Below are positions 42,314-56,972 of a stretch of 64,000 nucleotides of DNA, one piece after another (the first letter of the stretch is position 1; each line of letters starts with the position of its first letter). The notes below the pieces were generated by a model that ran no database searches, had not been told where the DNA came from, and saw only the letters and a list, made by a program, of their open reading frames with translations. A program made the position numbers and the translations under genes. Origin of the DNA: Leptospira kmetyi serovar Malaysia str. Bejo-Iso9 (GTDB taxonomy: Bacteria > Spirochaetota > Leptospiria > Leptospirales > Leptospiraceae); contig NZ_AHMP02000003.1 in assembly GCF_000243735.2 (NCBI RefSeq), positions 3,363,501 to 3,427,500 on the forward strand, given 5' to 3'.

Positions 42314-43165
42314 ATGACATTAGAAGAATGGAAACGTTCCGGTTCCTTCGTATCGTACGGGGATTGGAAAATTTTTTATAAAGAAGAAGGAAATGGGGAG
42401 AATCTTCTATTGATCCACGGATTTCCCACCGCGTCCTTTGATTGGGAAAAAATTTGGAAACCTCTCGCACAAAAAAGAAGATTGATCGCGACCGATCTGA
42501 TCGGATTCGGATTTTCCTCCAAACCTGCGATTGATTATTCGATCTTTTTACAAGCGGACATCATAGAAAAATTGTTAAGCGACAAGGGAATCGAAGAAGT
42601 GAAAATTCTCGCGCACGATCTCGGCGACACGGTGGCGCAGGAACTTCTCGCTCGTTTTATCGATCGAAAACAATCCGGACAAAAGGGTTTGAACATCAAG
42701 GCGGTGACTTTTCTCAACGGAGGAATTTTTCCCGAATCGCACAGACCCAGGTTCATTCAAAAACTTTTACACAGTCCGATCGGTTGGATTCTTTCGAGAT
42801 TGATGAATCGCAAATCCTTTCAAAAAAGTTTTTCGGCTGTTTTCGGATCGAATACAAAACCGAGCCAAGAAGAACTCGACGTTTTTTGGGACTTGGTCGC
42901 TGGCGATAACGGAACCAAAATCGCGCACCGATTGATTCGATACATTCAAGAACGAAAGATCAATCGAGAACGTTGGGTAGGCGCCGTGCTCCATTCTCCC
43001 GTGCCGATCCGAATGATCAACGGCGTCGACGATCCGGTGAGCGGAGCTCATCTTGTTGCGCGTTTTCGAGAAATTTCTCCGTCCGCGGATATCGTGGAAT
43101 TGAAAGGGATCGGACATTATCCTCAAGTGGAAGCGCCGGATTCCGTTTTTAAATCCGTTTTATAG
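42314..43165 (+). CDS. Alpha/beta hydrolase strikingly similar to animal MEST/PEG1
   Basis: A 283-residue hydrolase. The oxyanion motif LLIHGFPTASFDWEKIW, the nucleophile elbow LAHDLGDTVAQELL (aspartate nucleophile, as in epoxide hydrolases and haloalkane dehalogenases), the acid in NGVDDPVSG and the histidine in GIGHYPQVEAPD are all present. Long stretches, such as NGGIFPESHRPRFIQKLL and RWVGAVLHS, align by memory with vertebrate MEST. No signal peptide. A CGGAGAA ribosome site precedes the ATG. Substrate unknown. Confidence 0.85.
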   Translation: MTLEEWKRSGSFVSYGDWKIFYKEEGNGENLLLIHGFPTASFDWEKIWKPLAQKRRLIATDLIGFGFSSKPAIDYSIFLQADIIEKLLSDKGIEEVKILAHDLGDTVAQELLARFIDRKQSGQKGLNIKAVTFLNGGIFPESHRPRFIQKLLHSPIGWILSRLMNRKSFQKSFSAVFGSNTKPSQEELDVFWDLVAGDNGTKIAHRLIRYIQERKINRERWVGAVLHSPVPIRMINGVDDPVSGAHLVARFREISPSADIVELKGIGHYPQVEAPDSVFKSVL

Positions 43166-43304
43166 AACGAAGAGTCGTATCGGATTCGATTTAGAATCGT
43201 TCTTCTGCTTCAGGGATTCTCCTTGAAAAAAAGGAGTACTAAAAGATCGTGATGGAATCGGGAAAAAAGAATTTTTTTTGTTTTGAAATTCTTGGATTCT
43301 TTTC

Positions 43305-44102
43305 ATGGCTAAATCGAGTTACAACAATCCCAGATTTTTCGATTTCGTTTACGATGAATTTTTAGCCGCGGCCGTAGACGATTCGAGCGCTTCGTTTCAA
43401 GAAGGAGTTCTTTTTAATTCTTTAACGAGCGAAAATATTTTAGAACTTCTCGAGATCACTGGAATTCTTCCGGAGATCGAAAAGAAAGGTTATAAAAACG
43501 TTCAGCTTGAAATTTCCGGAATGGGTCAGGATTTTCAAAGACTCGCTTTGATTTCCGATAAGGAAATTCTTTTACATCTTCGTTTGAGCGTTCAAGAATA
43601 CAGACTTGAAATCAACGATTACTTCTTTAAGGAAAAATATCTCATCATCAATTGGCTTCAGACACGTCATCCGAAATCGCCTTCGATGGATAAAAGCAGA
43701 TTGTATCCGGGGCAGGACGTTCCCGGTTTGGGAATCTTTCATCAGATTTCGGACTTTATCGGTTTTTTGATTCTTTCTCTTCGATTGAACGGCGCGGTGA
43801 TTCGTCCCGAGTATTTTCACGATGCGGTTTTGTTTTCCAAAAAATTTCATTTCTTAACTCCCGAGGCGCAGGCGTTGTTCATCGCGTTGAGAAGGGATTT
43901 TAAAAACGAATCGATTCGGGGAATTTCCACGTATCTTCATTCCGGTAAAATTCGGGATCACAAAACCGTTCTCGAATGGAAGGCCGTGGAGATGATTTTA
44001 TTTTTGGAAAAAACCCTGAACGCGTTCGTATTCAATAAGAAGTTTGATAAGAAGGTCGGGAAAATTTTGGATTCGATGAAGTTAAACATCGTTGAATCGT
44101 AG
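43305..44102 (+). CDS. Conserved hypothetical protein
   Basis: A 265-residue cytoplasmic protein with no recognised domain. The first half is mixed alpha/beta (KKGYKNVQLEISGMGQDFQRLALISDKEILLHLRL resembles a beta-sheet core), the second half is helical and rich in phenylalanine. The central PGQDVPGLGIFHQISDFIG segment is distinctive and would be a useful query. There is no obvious operon partner. Confidence 0.62.
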   Translation: MAKSSYNNPRFFDFVYDEFLAAAVDDSSASFQEGVLFNSLTSENILELLEITGILPEIEKKGYKNVQLEISGMGQDFQRLALISDKEILLHLRLSVQEYRLEINDYFFKEKYLIINWLQTRHPKSPSMDKSRLYPGQDVPGLGIFHQISDFIGFLILSLRLNGAVIRPEYFHDAVLFSKKFHFLTPEAQALFIALRRDFKNESIRGISTYLHSGKIRDHKTVLEWKAVEMILFLEKTLNAFVFNKKFDKKVGKILDSMKLNIVES

Positions 44103-44455
44103 GCTCGCAGTTTCTCATTTGCGGACTTCGAATGAATAGAATGATCAGATGGATTTCCCAACTTCGTGCGAACCAATGGGGTCGCTTTGCGGCATTTGTC
44201 AATCTCGCTTCCTATGGAGTTCGAGATTGGTCGGAACTACGGCAAATAAAATAATCCTTTCAGTCTAGTTTTGGTTCTTTATTGACGAAACGTTATGAAT
44301 CAATTGAAAAACGTGCAACTCTGGCTCGCTTTTGATTTGAGAATGCAGACTTTTTTGTCGTTCTTGAATACAATATTTCACTTTTATAAAAAGCTATAAA
44401 AAGAACTTGTATTTCAATTCTGTTGATTTCAAAATCTGACTTCGTCGAATTTTAC
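44103..44455. other. Intergenic region with hairpin and short repeat
   Basis: About 350 bases with no supported gene. AATCTCG (44201-44207) and CGAGATT (44222-44228) form a seven-pair hairpin, directly followed by the dispersed repeat GGTCGGAACTACGGC (44229-44243). The promoter of the PilZ gene should lie in the AT-rich part near 44340-44410. Confidence 0.45.
44229..44243. repeat. Short repeat GGTCGGAACTACGGC
   Basis: A 15-base copy of the dispersed element; it differs from the copies at 14632 and 14990 by one base (A for G). Confidence 0.55.
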
Positions 44456-44818
44456 ATGAAAACGGGCGTCACAATGGATCACAGAAAGTTTCCGAGAGTT
44501 CTTCCTGCAACAAACGAAATCATCGAAATTCAACTTATGGGTCTTAACTTCATCGATATTCTGAACGCAAAAGACATCAGCATCGGCGGCGTCGCCGTGG
44601 AAGTTCCTCACCTTTTTGAAGGTTGCGATCTCAATTCTCCGGTTCAAATGATTCTTACTTTGCCTGGTCGGAACCCCATCAAACTTTCCGGAAAAATCAA
44701 ACGCAAGGTCGCGGCTCCCGAGGCTTCTTTGTTCGGAGTGGAATTCGGCGCTTTAGATCCGAAAGCGAAGTATCTTATCGAGACTTACATCCAATCTCGT
44801 ATGCAGATGGCCTCCTAA
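44456..44818 (+). CDS. Stand-alone PilZ-domain protein
   Basis: A single-domain protein of about 120 residues. The cyclic-di-GMP-binding motifs are intact: RxxxR in HRKFPRVLP and DxSxxG in KDISIGGVAVE. It therefore should bind cyclic di-GMP, perhaps that made by the GGDEF protein at 15.9 kb. The start is uncertain: ATG at 44456 is used here, but ATG 44474 or TTG 44423 are possible, and none has a strong ribosome site. Confidence 0.85.
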   Translation: MKTGVTMDHRKFPRVLPATNEIIEIQLMGLNFIDILNAKDISIGGVAVEVPHLFEGCDLNSPVQMILTLPGRNPIKLSGKIKRKVAAPEASLFGVEFGALDPKAKYLIETYIQSRMQMAS

Positions 44819-45123
44819 GTTATAGAGAGCCCATTTTCTGCATTCTTTCCAAGATTGAAAAACGCTTCGGAAAACGTTTCGTTTTTTTCTTTAATTTCCA
44901 AGGTTCCGAAATAAATTCATTCTTCGTAATCTTTTGGGATCGGTTTTTGTCGTTTTAAAAAGAGTCGGTTTTTAAACGTTTTTGAAAGAATTCTTCCCTT
45001 TTTCTCAAAATTCTAAACCGAACTTTTTCGAGGTTCGAGTCACCGGAATTTATTTTCTGTGTAATCTGAACGTAACGAGAACGAATATGATGGGGGACAA
45101 TTTAAAACCGAAGGATAACCGCT
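44819..45123. other. 305-base intergenic region
   Basis: No gene can be supported. The sequence is T-rich in its middle part, consistent with transcription end and start signals. An AAGGA ribosome site for the acyltransferase lies at its right end. Confidence 0.4.
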
Positions 45124-45900
45124 ATGGGCACAGGTTTAGAGAACAAGGTTAAAACAGAAAGAAAACTGGAAGTTCGTATCGCACAGAACCAGTTGGAAAT
45201 AGAGCGCACTCTCGCACTTCGATACGAGGTTTTCAATCTTGAATTGGGGGAAGGTCTTCCTCAATCCGCGGCGACTCGTAAAGACAGAGACGAATACGAT
45301 CTCTTCTGCGATCATCTCATCGTTATCGATAAAAACCGCGAAGACAAGATCGTGGGAACGTATAGAATTCTCCGCAGATCCGTCGCAAAACAAAATCTGG
45401 GTTTTTACTCGGACAACGAATTCAACATCACTAAAATCTACGAACTCGACGCGGAAACCGCGGAGATCGGAAGAAGCTGTGTTCATCCCGAATACAGAGA
45501 CGGTTCGGTGATCTCCATGCTTTGGGCCGGACTCGGAATGTATATGCAGAAGAATAACGTTAGATACCTTTTCGGTTGCGGTTCGATTCATCACACCGAC
45601 GCACAATCCGCGAACGAAGTTTACGCTTATTTAAAAGAGAAAAAGGTTCTCGCCGGAAAAGAATTCGACGTAACTCCTCTTGCTGGATTCGAAGTTCCCG
45701 GTTTCGATCCGAACTACGTAATCGACGATATGAAAGTGGTTCAAAAAAGAATTCCGGCTTTGATCAAAGGTTATATCCGCGCAGGTTCTCAGATCTGTGG
45801 AATCCCCGCTTTGGATAGCGTCTTTAAAACCATCGATTTCTTCATCCTCTTCGACCTCCGTGACATAGAATCCAAATACGAAAAACGTTTTCTGGATTAA
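45124..45900 (+). CDS. OlsB-like N-acyltransferase (GNAT fold)
   Basis: A 258-residue protein resembling ornithine N-acyltransferases and the related haemolysin-like acyltransferases. Typical segments are [16 protein letters not shown] near residue 30, [11 protein letters not shown] near 60, [34 protein letters not shown] and the central [10 protein letters not shown]. OlsB uses 3-hydroxyacyl-ACP to make lyso-ornithine lipid. A second acyltransferase (OlsA) is not next to it, so ornithine-lipid synthesis is possible but unproven. Confidence 0.8.
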   Translation: MGTGLENKVKTERKLEVRIAQNQLEIERTLALRYEVFNLELGEGLPQSAATRKDRDEYDLFCDHLIVIDKNREDKIVGTYRILRRSVAKQNLGFYSDNEFNITKIYELDAETAEIGRSCVHPEYRDGSVISMLWAGLGMYMQKNNVRYLFGCGSIHHTDAQSANEVYAYLKEKKVLAGKEFDVTPLAGFEVPGFDPNYVIDDMKVVQKRIPALIKGYIRAGSQICGIPALDSVFKTIDFFILFDLRDIESKYEKRFLD

Positions 45901-45913
45901 AACCCCCTCTGCA

Positions 45914-45955
<42 letters not shown>

Positions 45956-45993
45956 TTATCTTTTTAAGCGTTCGCTTAGAGATATCTTTTCCG

Positions 45994-47085
<1,092 letters not shown>

Positions 47086-47306
47086 GGTTCGGGATCTGGG
47101 TTTGAAATTTAGAATATTTTAATTTTTGAATATTCTAAAAACGGAAGAATGAAAAAAGATTTTGCGTTCCGGTGAAACCTTTTTTGTTTTGTCAACAAAG
47201 GTTTTTAAGTTGTTCCGACAAACGATCCGGATTGAAAAAATCGAGAATACGAAGTTGCTGTTCCGCAGAGAAAAATCAGTCTGAAATCAACTTAAAACCG
47301 TTCCAA

Positions 47307-47322
47307 TGTAGGAACTACTACA
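47307..47322. repeat. Short palindrome TGTAGGAACTACTACA
   Basis: A 16-base dispersed element; outer bases TGTAG/CTACA pair. Confidence 0.6.
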
Positions 47323-47392
47323 CAAATTCCAATCTCTACAAAAGGTCGTTCGAAATCCGAAACGATCCAAAAAGCGGAATTTTGTGGGAACT

Positions 47393-47408
47393 CCCACATT
47401 TCAAGACT
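47393..47408. repeat. Short palindrome TGTGGGAACTCCCACA
   Basis: The cleanest copy of the dispersed element, with TGTGGGA/TCCCACA arms differing only at the centre. Confidence 0.65.
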
Positions 47409-47443
47409 GGATCGATGAAATCTTCGCTGTTTCGAATCGATTC

Positions 47444-48139
<696 letters not shown>

Positions 48140-48141
48140 AT

Positions 48142-48933
48142 TTACCCCAGACCGGTGATCTCAGCCATCCGGAAATCCCGGATAATCGTTTCAGCTCGTA
48201 CTATTATTTTTTCAAGAGCAATCCCGAAAACCAAATTCTGATACGATTCCGCGGCTCTCGGAAATTCTTTCTCGTCGATTTTCACGGAAAGAGTTTGGGA
48301 AACCCTGTTTTTTTCCATACATTCCCGAATGGAAGTGATGATTCCCTTGAGAGAGATGCAGACTTCCTTTAAAATATTTTGACCGTCTTTTTCCATCGCG
48401 CTTTGATTTCCGTTCGCGTCGAGAAGCGCTTTGACGTGTTCGTTGATTCGAATCGAAGGCATTCCTCTTCTGCTGATTCCCATTCTTTCGATGATGGGAA
48501 TCGTATCTTTGAAGATGGAAAATTCCGGAGTTCCTTTGAAGATATAAATCAAAGCGGGGAGTTCGCATTCCGCAAAGGAAAGAATCGCTCCGTAAAAATA
48601 ACGGATCTCGGGTTTTGCCAAAGGATGAAAATCGATTCTCTGGTATTTTTTAAGTCTCGCTTCCTGTTCTTCGAGAATCTTATTGATCGTATCGCCCTTG
48701 GCCGCCTGTTTTTTATCTTCCAGTTCTTTGTGTTTGGCTTTGAGGGTTTCTATAAATTGAATTTCGTCTTTGAGAAATTGAGCGAGGCTTCCCTTTTGTT
48801 GAAGGACCATCGTCAATCTGGACTCGAATGCCTTGAGGTCGAAAACCTTCGGATTCTTTTTGGAGTTTTCCGTATATTCCGCCCTGAGTTTATCGAGAAC
48901 GGCTTTGATTTCTGAGCTTTGTAAGGGTTCCAT
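48142..48933 (-). CDS. Hypothetical coiled-coil protein
   Basis: A 263-residue, mostly helical, charged cytoplasmic protein. Residues 50-95 ([35 protein letters not shown]) are a clear coiled coil. No enzyme motif seen. The 5' leader is a perfect palindrome that includes the ribosome site (48932-48949). Part of a lineage-restricted gene trio with the next two upstream genes; function unknown. Confidence 0.7.
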   Translation of the reverse strand: MEPLQSSEIKAVLDKLRAEYTENSKKNPKVFDLKAFESRLTMVLQQKGSLAQFLKDEIQFIETLKAKHKELEDKKQAAKGDTINKILEEQEARLKKYQRIDFHPLAKPEIRYFYGAILSFAECELPALIYIFKGTPEFSIFKDTIPIIERMGISRRGMPSIRINEHVKALLDANGNQSAMEKDGQNILKEVCISLKGIITSIRECMEKNRVSQTLSVKIDEKEFPRAAESYQNLVFGIALEKIIVRAETIIRDFRMAEITGLG

Positions 48934-48949
48934 AGGAGATATCTCCTAT
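48932..48949 (-). promoter_or_regulatory. Palindrome covering the ribosome site of the coiled-coil gene
   Basis: ATAGGAGATATCTCCTAT is a perfect 18-base palindrome between two genes. In the leftward mRNA the AGGAG Shine-Dalgarno sequence would pair with CTCCT just before the AUG, which could hide the start site until a ribosome from the upstream gene opens it. It could also be a protein-binding operator. Confidence 0.55.
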
Positions 48950-50033
48950 TCAGTATCGACCCATCTTTCCAAGGAGATAAGCAAAGAAGATACGTCTTCG
49001 GAACAATACAAGAGCGCGGTTCTGGAATCCCGGAACATCTGCTGTTGGTTGTACGGAAGTTGTTTGATATGATTGTCGTTTTTCGTGTTGAGAACGTTCA
49101 ACGTATTCAAAACCATCTTCTTCAGTTTTTGAATCAAACCAAGCATCATCTCCTGCATTTCCCAAAGAGTCACCAATTTGAGTTTTTCGCTGTCCAAATT
49201 TTTGGACTGGAGAATCTGCTTTCTCGAAGATTCGTATTTTGCCGTATAATAGTTTACCGATCTCGGATACGTCGTAAGTTCCTTGTGGTAGTTGAGAATC
49301 TTATCCAGCTTTTGAAAGAATTCGATATCGAATTCCCGGTTTAAATTTCCGATGATGTTTTTGTTTTCCGAAGGATCTCCGGTGATTTCGAAAATTTTGG
49401 AGTTCTGAAGATTGTTCAGAACGGAATGAATTCTTTCTTTGATCTTCGTAAGTTCGGCGATTCTTTTTTCGATCAAGTTGCCGTCGCTCATGGACGAAAC
49501 TGAACCGTATTCCATTTTCAAAGAATCGCCCGTATCTCTGCGGACGGGAACGGAATGTTCCATGATATTCAGGTCCATTCTCCCCAAATCCAAATTGGAA
49601 CTATCCTTGGATTTATGATGATCCCAAGCCGGTTCTTGAAAGATGTTTTTTTGAACCGCGGCTTCGTTTACGTTTTGGGAAAAATCCGCATTCGGCTTCG
49701 GAATTTTCACGGAAGTCTGTTGTTGCGTTTTTGCGATGATTTCCTGAAGGGAAATCTTTTTAACGGGAGGAGGAGTTGCAGGACGAGAAGGATTTGGATT
49801 CGCATTTTGTGGAACCCTGCGCGGAGCCGGATGAGAAACGTGTTTGTGTTTTTGAGCTTCATTCGGAGATTCTAATGTGATTCTAACGAGCTCCGCTCTG
49901 CGAGTGGTTCGGTTGAATCGAAGCGCGAAACGGTTTCCCTGTTTATCGATGAACTTCTGATTGAGTTGATCCAAAGAAAGAGCGTTTGGATCGACGGAAG
50001 AGATGGAATCGACTACGATGTATTCGGATCGTT

Positions 50034-50040
<7 letters not shown>
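48946..50040 (-). CDS. Hypothetical protein with proline-rich linker and helical C-terminus
   Basis: A 364-residue protein. The N-terminal 60 residues have a beta-strand character (VVDSISSVDPNALSLDQLNQKFI). Residues 65-105 are rich in Pro, Ala and Asn (PAPRRVPQNANPNPSRPATPP). The C-terminal 180 residues are helical and charged. No signal peptide or enzyme motif. It overlaps the upstream small gene by seven bases and ends 12 bases before the coiled-coil gene, so the three are probably one transcript. Confidence 0.68.
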
Positions 50041-50444
<404 letters not shown>

Positions 50445-50597
50445 TTTTTATCCTCCGTTTGGAGCGGTTCCGGGACAAAGCGCGGCGGAATTTGCGGAGT
50501 TTTTTGCGGCTTTTAATTTTCAAAGAAATGACGTTTCCAACACGGAATTTTCCAAGAATTCATTTGACAGGGGGTAGGGTACAGAAAACCTGGAAAC

Positions 50598-50892
<295 letters not shown>

Positions 50893-50908
50893 AAAAACGG
50901 AATTATAG

Positions 50909-50982
<74 letters not shown>

Positions 50983-51016
50983 CACCCTTTCTTCCGAAAA
51001 AACCCCCTAAAACTCC

Positions 51017-52399
<1,383 letters not shown>

Positions 52400-52401
52400 A
52401 T

Positions 52402-54234
52402 ATGTGTGGAATTGTCGGTTATGCCGGTAGTAAGAATGCGGAATCGGTACTTGTAGTAGGTTTAATCTGCCTCGAATACAGAGGTTATGATTCTGCGGGG
52501 ATCGCAGTCCTCGATCAAGGCGATATTCTCGTCAGAAAAGCAAAAGGAAAGATCAAGGATCTAGAAGCCCATCTCCGGGAATTTCCGGCTCCGGGTAACG
52601 TAGGGATCGGTCACACGCGTTGGGCGACTCACGGAGAACCGAATCAAATCAACGCTCACCCTCACACCGATACGAATTCTACCGTCGCGGTTGTGCATAA
52701 CGGAATCATCGAAAATTATCTCGAACTCAAAAACGAACTGAAGAAAAAGGGCCACGTATTTCAGAGTTTGACGGACACGGAAGTTCTTCCACACCTTCTT
52801 GAAGAAAGTAAGAAGAGCGGAAAGTCCAACAAGGACGCGTTCCTAGAACTGTTCGGAAGAATCCACGGAAAGTGGGCGGTTTCCACCGTATTCGAAACCG
52901 AACCCGATCGTGTTTATTTCGCGCAAGACGGCGCTCCTCTTTTGATCGGTAAAGGAAAGGGAGAATTCTTCCTCGCTTCCGATATTTCTCCTCTTACCAG
53001 AAACTGCGAAGAAGTGTATTACGTAAACTCCGGAGAATGGGGTTACTTTTCTCAAAACGAATTCAAACTTTTTAATTTTGAAGGAAAGGAAATCACTCCC
53101 GTTTTCAAAAAACAGGAACTTCGTTGGGAAGACCTGGACAAGGGCGGTTATCCTCATTACATGATCAAGGAAATCCACGAACAAGCGGGGATCTTCCGTA
53201 AAATCATCCAAGAAAGAATATTAGAAAACGGTGATATCGTTTTCCCGGAGATCAAACTCAACAAGGACGTTCTTTCCAGAGTCAATCGTATCATCATCCA
53301 AGCCGCGGGAACCAGTTATTACGCGGGAATGATCGGGAAACACTATCTCGAAAATTTCGCGAAGATTCAAACGGATACGGAAGCTTCTTCCGAATTCCGT
53401 TATAGAAACCCGGTCGTAGAAGGCGATACGCTCATTATGGGAATTTCCCAATCGGGCGAAACGGCTGACACGTTAGCTTCCATTCACGAAGCGAAAGCGA
53501 AGTTCATCAAAGTCGTTTCTCTTGTGAACAACGTAAATTCCACGATCGCAAGAGAATCCGATTCTTATATCAGAACCGATGCGGGACCGGAAATCGGAGT
53601 CGCGAGTACAAAGGCGTTTACCGCTCAGGTTTTGAATCTTCTTTTATTCTCCATTTATATGGCGAACCTCAAATGGCTCATCAGCGACGAAGAGAAAAAA
53701 ACTCTCATCGAAGAGATCCGTCTTCTTCCCGCGAAGATCGATCGGATTCTCGCTCAGGCGAGCAAGATCGAAGAGATGTCTTCTCACTTTACGAACGCGA
53801 AGGATTTTATCTTCTTAGGAAGAACTTACAATCATCCGGTCGCAATGGAAGGCGCGTTGAAGTTGAAGGAAATTTCCTACATTCACGCTTCCGGTTATGC
53901 CGGTGGAGAATTCAAACACGGACCGATCGCTCTGATCACGAACGAAGTTCCGGTCGTTTGTATCGCTCCTAAATCCGAAATTTATACGAAGATGGTTTCC
54001 AACATTCAGGAAATCAAAGCAAGAAAAGGAATCATCATTTCGATCGTAACCGAAGGAGATCACGAAGCGAAATCGCTTTCGGATTATTCTTTCGAGATCC
54101 CGGAATGTTCCGAGATTTTGAGTCCGATCCTAAACGTGATTCCTCTACAGCTTCTCGCATATTACTCCGCGATTTCGAGAGGTTGTCCTCCGGATCAACC
54201 GAGAAACCTCGCCAAGTCCGTTACCGTAGAGTAG
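52402..54234 (+). CDS. glmS: Glutamine-fructose-6-phosphate aminotransferase
   Basis: A 610-residue enzyme that makes glucosamine-6-phosphate, the entry step to UDP-GlcNAc. The N-terminal glutaminase domain starts with catalytic Cys2 (MCGIVGYAGSKNAE) and has HTRWATHGEPNQINAHPH. Two SIS sugar-isomerase domains follow (AAGTSYYAGMIGKHYLE and FLGRTYNHPVAMEGALKLKE), and the protein ends in KSVTVE as usual. Two bases separate it from glmM. I see no glmS ribozyme upstream. Confidence 0.97.
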   Translation: MCGIVGYAGSKNAESVLVVGLICLEYRGYDSAGIAVLDQGDILVRKAKGKIKDLEAHLREFPAPGNVGIGHTRWATHGEPNQINAHPHTDTNSTVAVVHNGIIENYLELKNELKKKGHVFQSLTDTEVLPHLLEESKKSGKSNKDAFLELFGRIHGKWAVSTVFETEPDRVYFAQDGAPLLIGKGKGEFFLASDISPLTRNCEEVYYVNSGEWGYFSQNEFKLFNFEGKEITPVFKKQELRWEDLDKGGYPHYMIKEIHEQAGIFRKIIQERILENGDIVFPEIKLNKDVLSRVNRIIIQAAGTSYYAGMIGKHYLENFAKIQTDTEASSEFRYRNPVVEGDTLIMGISQSGETADTLASIHEAKAKFIKVVSLVNNVNSTIARESDSYIRTDAGPEIGVASTKAFTAQVLNLLLFSIYMANLKWLISDEEKKTLIEEIRLLPAKIDRILAQASKIEEMSSHFTNAKDFIFLGRTYNHPVAMEGALKLKEISYIHASGYAGGEFKHGPIALITNEVPVVCIAPKSEIYTKMVSNIQEIKARKGIIISIVTEGDHEAKSLSDYSFEIPECSEILSPILNVIPLQLLAYYSAISRGCPPDQPRNLAKSVTVE

Positions 54235-54237
54235 GCC

Positions 54238-55284
54238 ATGTCGAAGATTCAGAGAATTCTCATCGACGAAAGAGAGGTTCCGGCGGGTTTAAGATCCCTA
54301 ACGAGAATCCGATCTTTTTCCGAGATTCGAAACGGAATTCTCAATTCGCTCCAAAGAACGAAGGAGCTGTATCCGGACGCAAAGATATTCTATGCGCATT
54401 CGAATCCGGCGTTTCAACAGGCGTTCTTGGAAAGAAATCCGAAACTTTCCGCATACGACGAAAAGGACGTGGATCTCGTTTTATCTCCGGAATCCTGTCT
54501 TCCTTGGAACCTGATCGACGGAACGGCGAAGAACATCGAGGCCGATCTCGAACTCAGCAGAGACGTTCAGAAATGGATTCGAAAACTGAAAGTGAAATCG
54601 AATCACTTTCACGTGGTCGGAAAATCGAAACATCTTCACGTTCATCCTTCCGCAAAAGTTTATCCGGGAGTCGTTTTCGATACGACCAACGGACCGATCG
54701 TCGTCGACAAAGACGCGAAGATCACATCTTTCACTTTTATAGAAGGTCCGGTTTATATAGGACCGAATTCCCATATCGACAACGCGAGAATTACCGGCGC
54801 AACAAGCATCGGTTCGACTTGTAGAATCGGCGGAGAAGTTGGAACCTGTTTGATCGGAGACTTTACGAACAAACATCACGAAGGATTTTTAGGACATTCC
54901 ATTCTCGGGAGTTGGGTGAACATAGGCGCGCTTGCGACCACGTCCGACTTAAAGAACAACTACGGTGTCGTAAAAATCAGGGAAGAACAAGACGAATGTA
55001 TCACCGGTTCCATCAAGTTCGGCTCCGTGATCGCGGACTATTGTAAGATCGCGATCGGAGTTATGCTGAACACGGGAACCGTGGTCGACTTCGGGTCAAA
55101 CGTCGTCGCTTCCAGAATCGGCGGATACGTTTCTCCATTTACCTGGGCGGAATCGGGACAACCTTATATTCTCGATCTGTTTTTAAGGGACGCTCGCAAA
55201 ATTATGGCGAGAAGAAACAGAGAACTCACGTTATCCGAAACCGAACTGATCCGCATTCTATACGAATCAAAAGTAAAAAAATAA
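54238..55284 (+). CDS. Alternative GlmU-like acyltransferase (left-handed beta helix)
   Basis: A 348-residue protein starting three bases after glmS. Residues 125-330 form a left-handed beta helix typical of sugar N-acetyltransferases; [24 protein letters not shown] and NLKNNYG-like elements ([11 protein letters not shown]) match the alternative bacterial GlmU family (TIGR03991) known from Bacteroidetes. The N-terminal 115 residues keep only a weak trace of the uridylyltransferase half ([18 protein letters not shown]) and lack a GxGxRM-type nucleotide loop. With glmM and glmS it would complete UDP-GlcNAc synthesis, at least the acetyl transfer. Confidence 0.78.
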   Translation: MSKIQRILIDEREVPAGLRSLTRIRSFSEIRNGILNSLQRTKELYPDAKIFYAHSNPAFQQAFLERNPKLSAYDEKDVDLVLSPESCLPWNLIDGTAKNIEADLELSRDVQKWIRKLKVKSNHFHVVGKSKHLHVHPSAKVYPGVVFDTTNGPIVVDKDAKITSFTFIEGPVYIGPNSHIDNARITGATSIGSTCRIGGEVGTCLIGDFTNKHHEGFLGHSILGSWVNIGALATTSDLKNNYGVVKIREEQDECITGSIKFGSVIADYCKIAIGVMLNTGTVVDFGSNVVASRIGGYVSPFTWAESGQPYILDLFLRDARKIMARRNRELTLSETELIRILYESKVKK

Positions 55285-55300
55285 AAATCCGGAGGGTTTT

Positions 55301-56911
<1,611 letters not shown>

Positions 56912-56972
56912 AAAAAATTGCTTTCAAATTATAGTTCGACTGTTTCCTTATGGAAAGCATTCCGTAGTTAAC

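Larger units (their letters stand above)
47086..47443. other. Intergenic region with hairpin and two palindromic repeats
   Basis: A 358-base convergent gap with no supported gene. It contains an 11-pair AT hairpin at 47108-47139 (TTTAGAATATT/AATATTCTAAA), which may end transcription, and two GTxGGAACTxCxAC elements. The open reading frames here show no protein-like features. Confidence 0.5.

Noticed and set aside
50564..50569. Perfect TTGACA upstream of rpsT
   Set aside because: No TATAAT-like hexamer lies 15-19 bases downstream, so I do not call it a promoter.
54105..54824. A 239-codon plus-strand frame overlapping glmS and the GlmU-like gene
   Set aside because: It is in a different frame over two well-supported genes and is extremely rich in Arg and Ser without domains.
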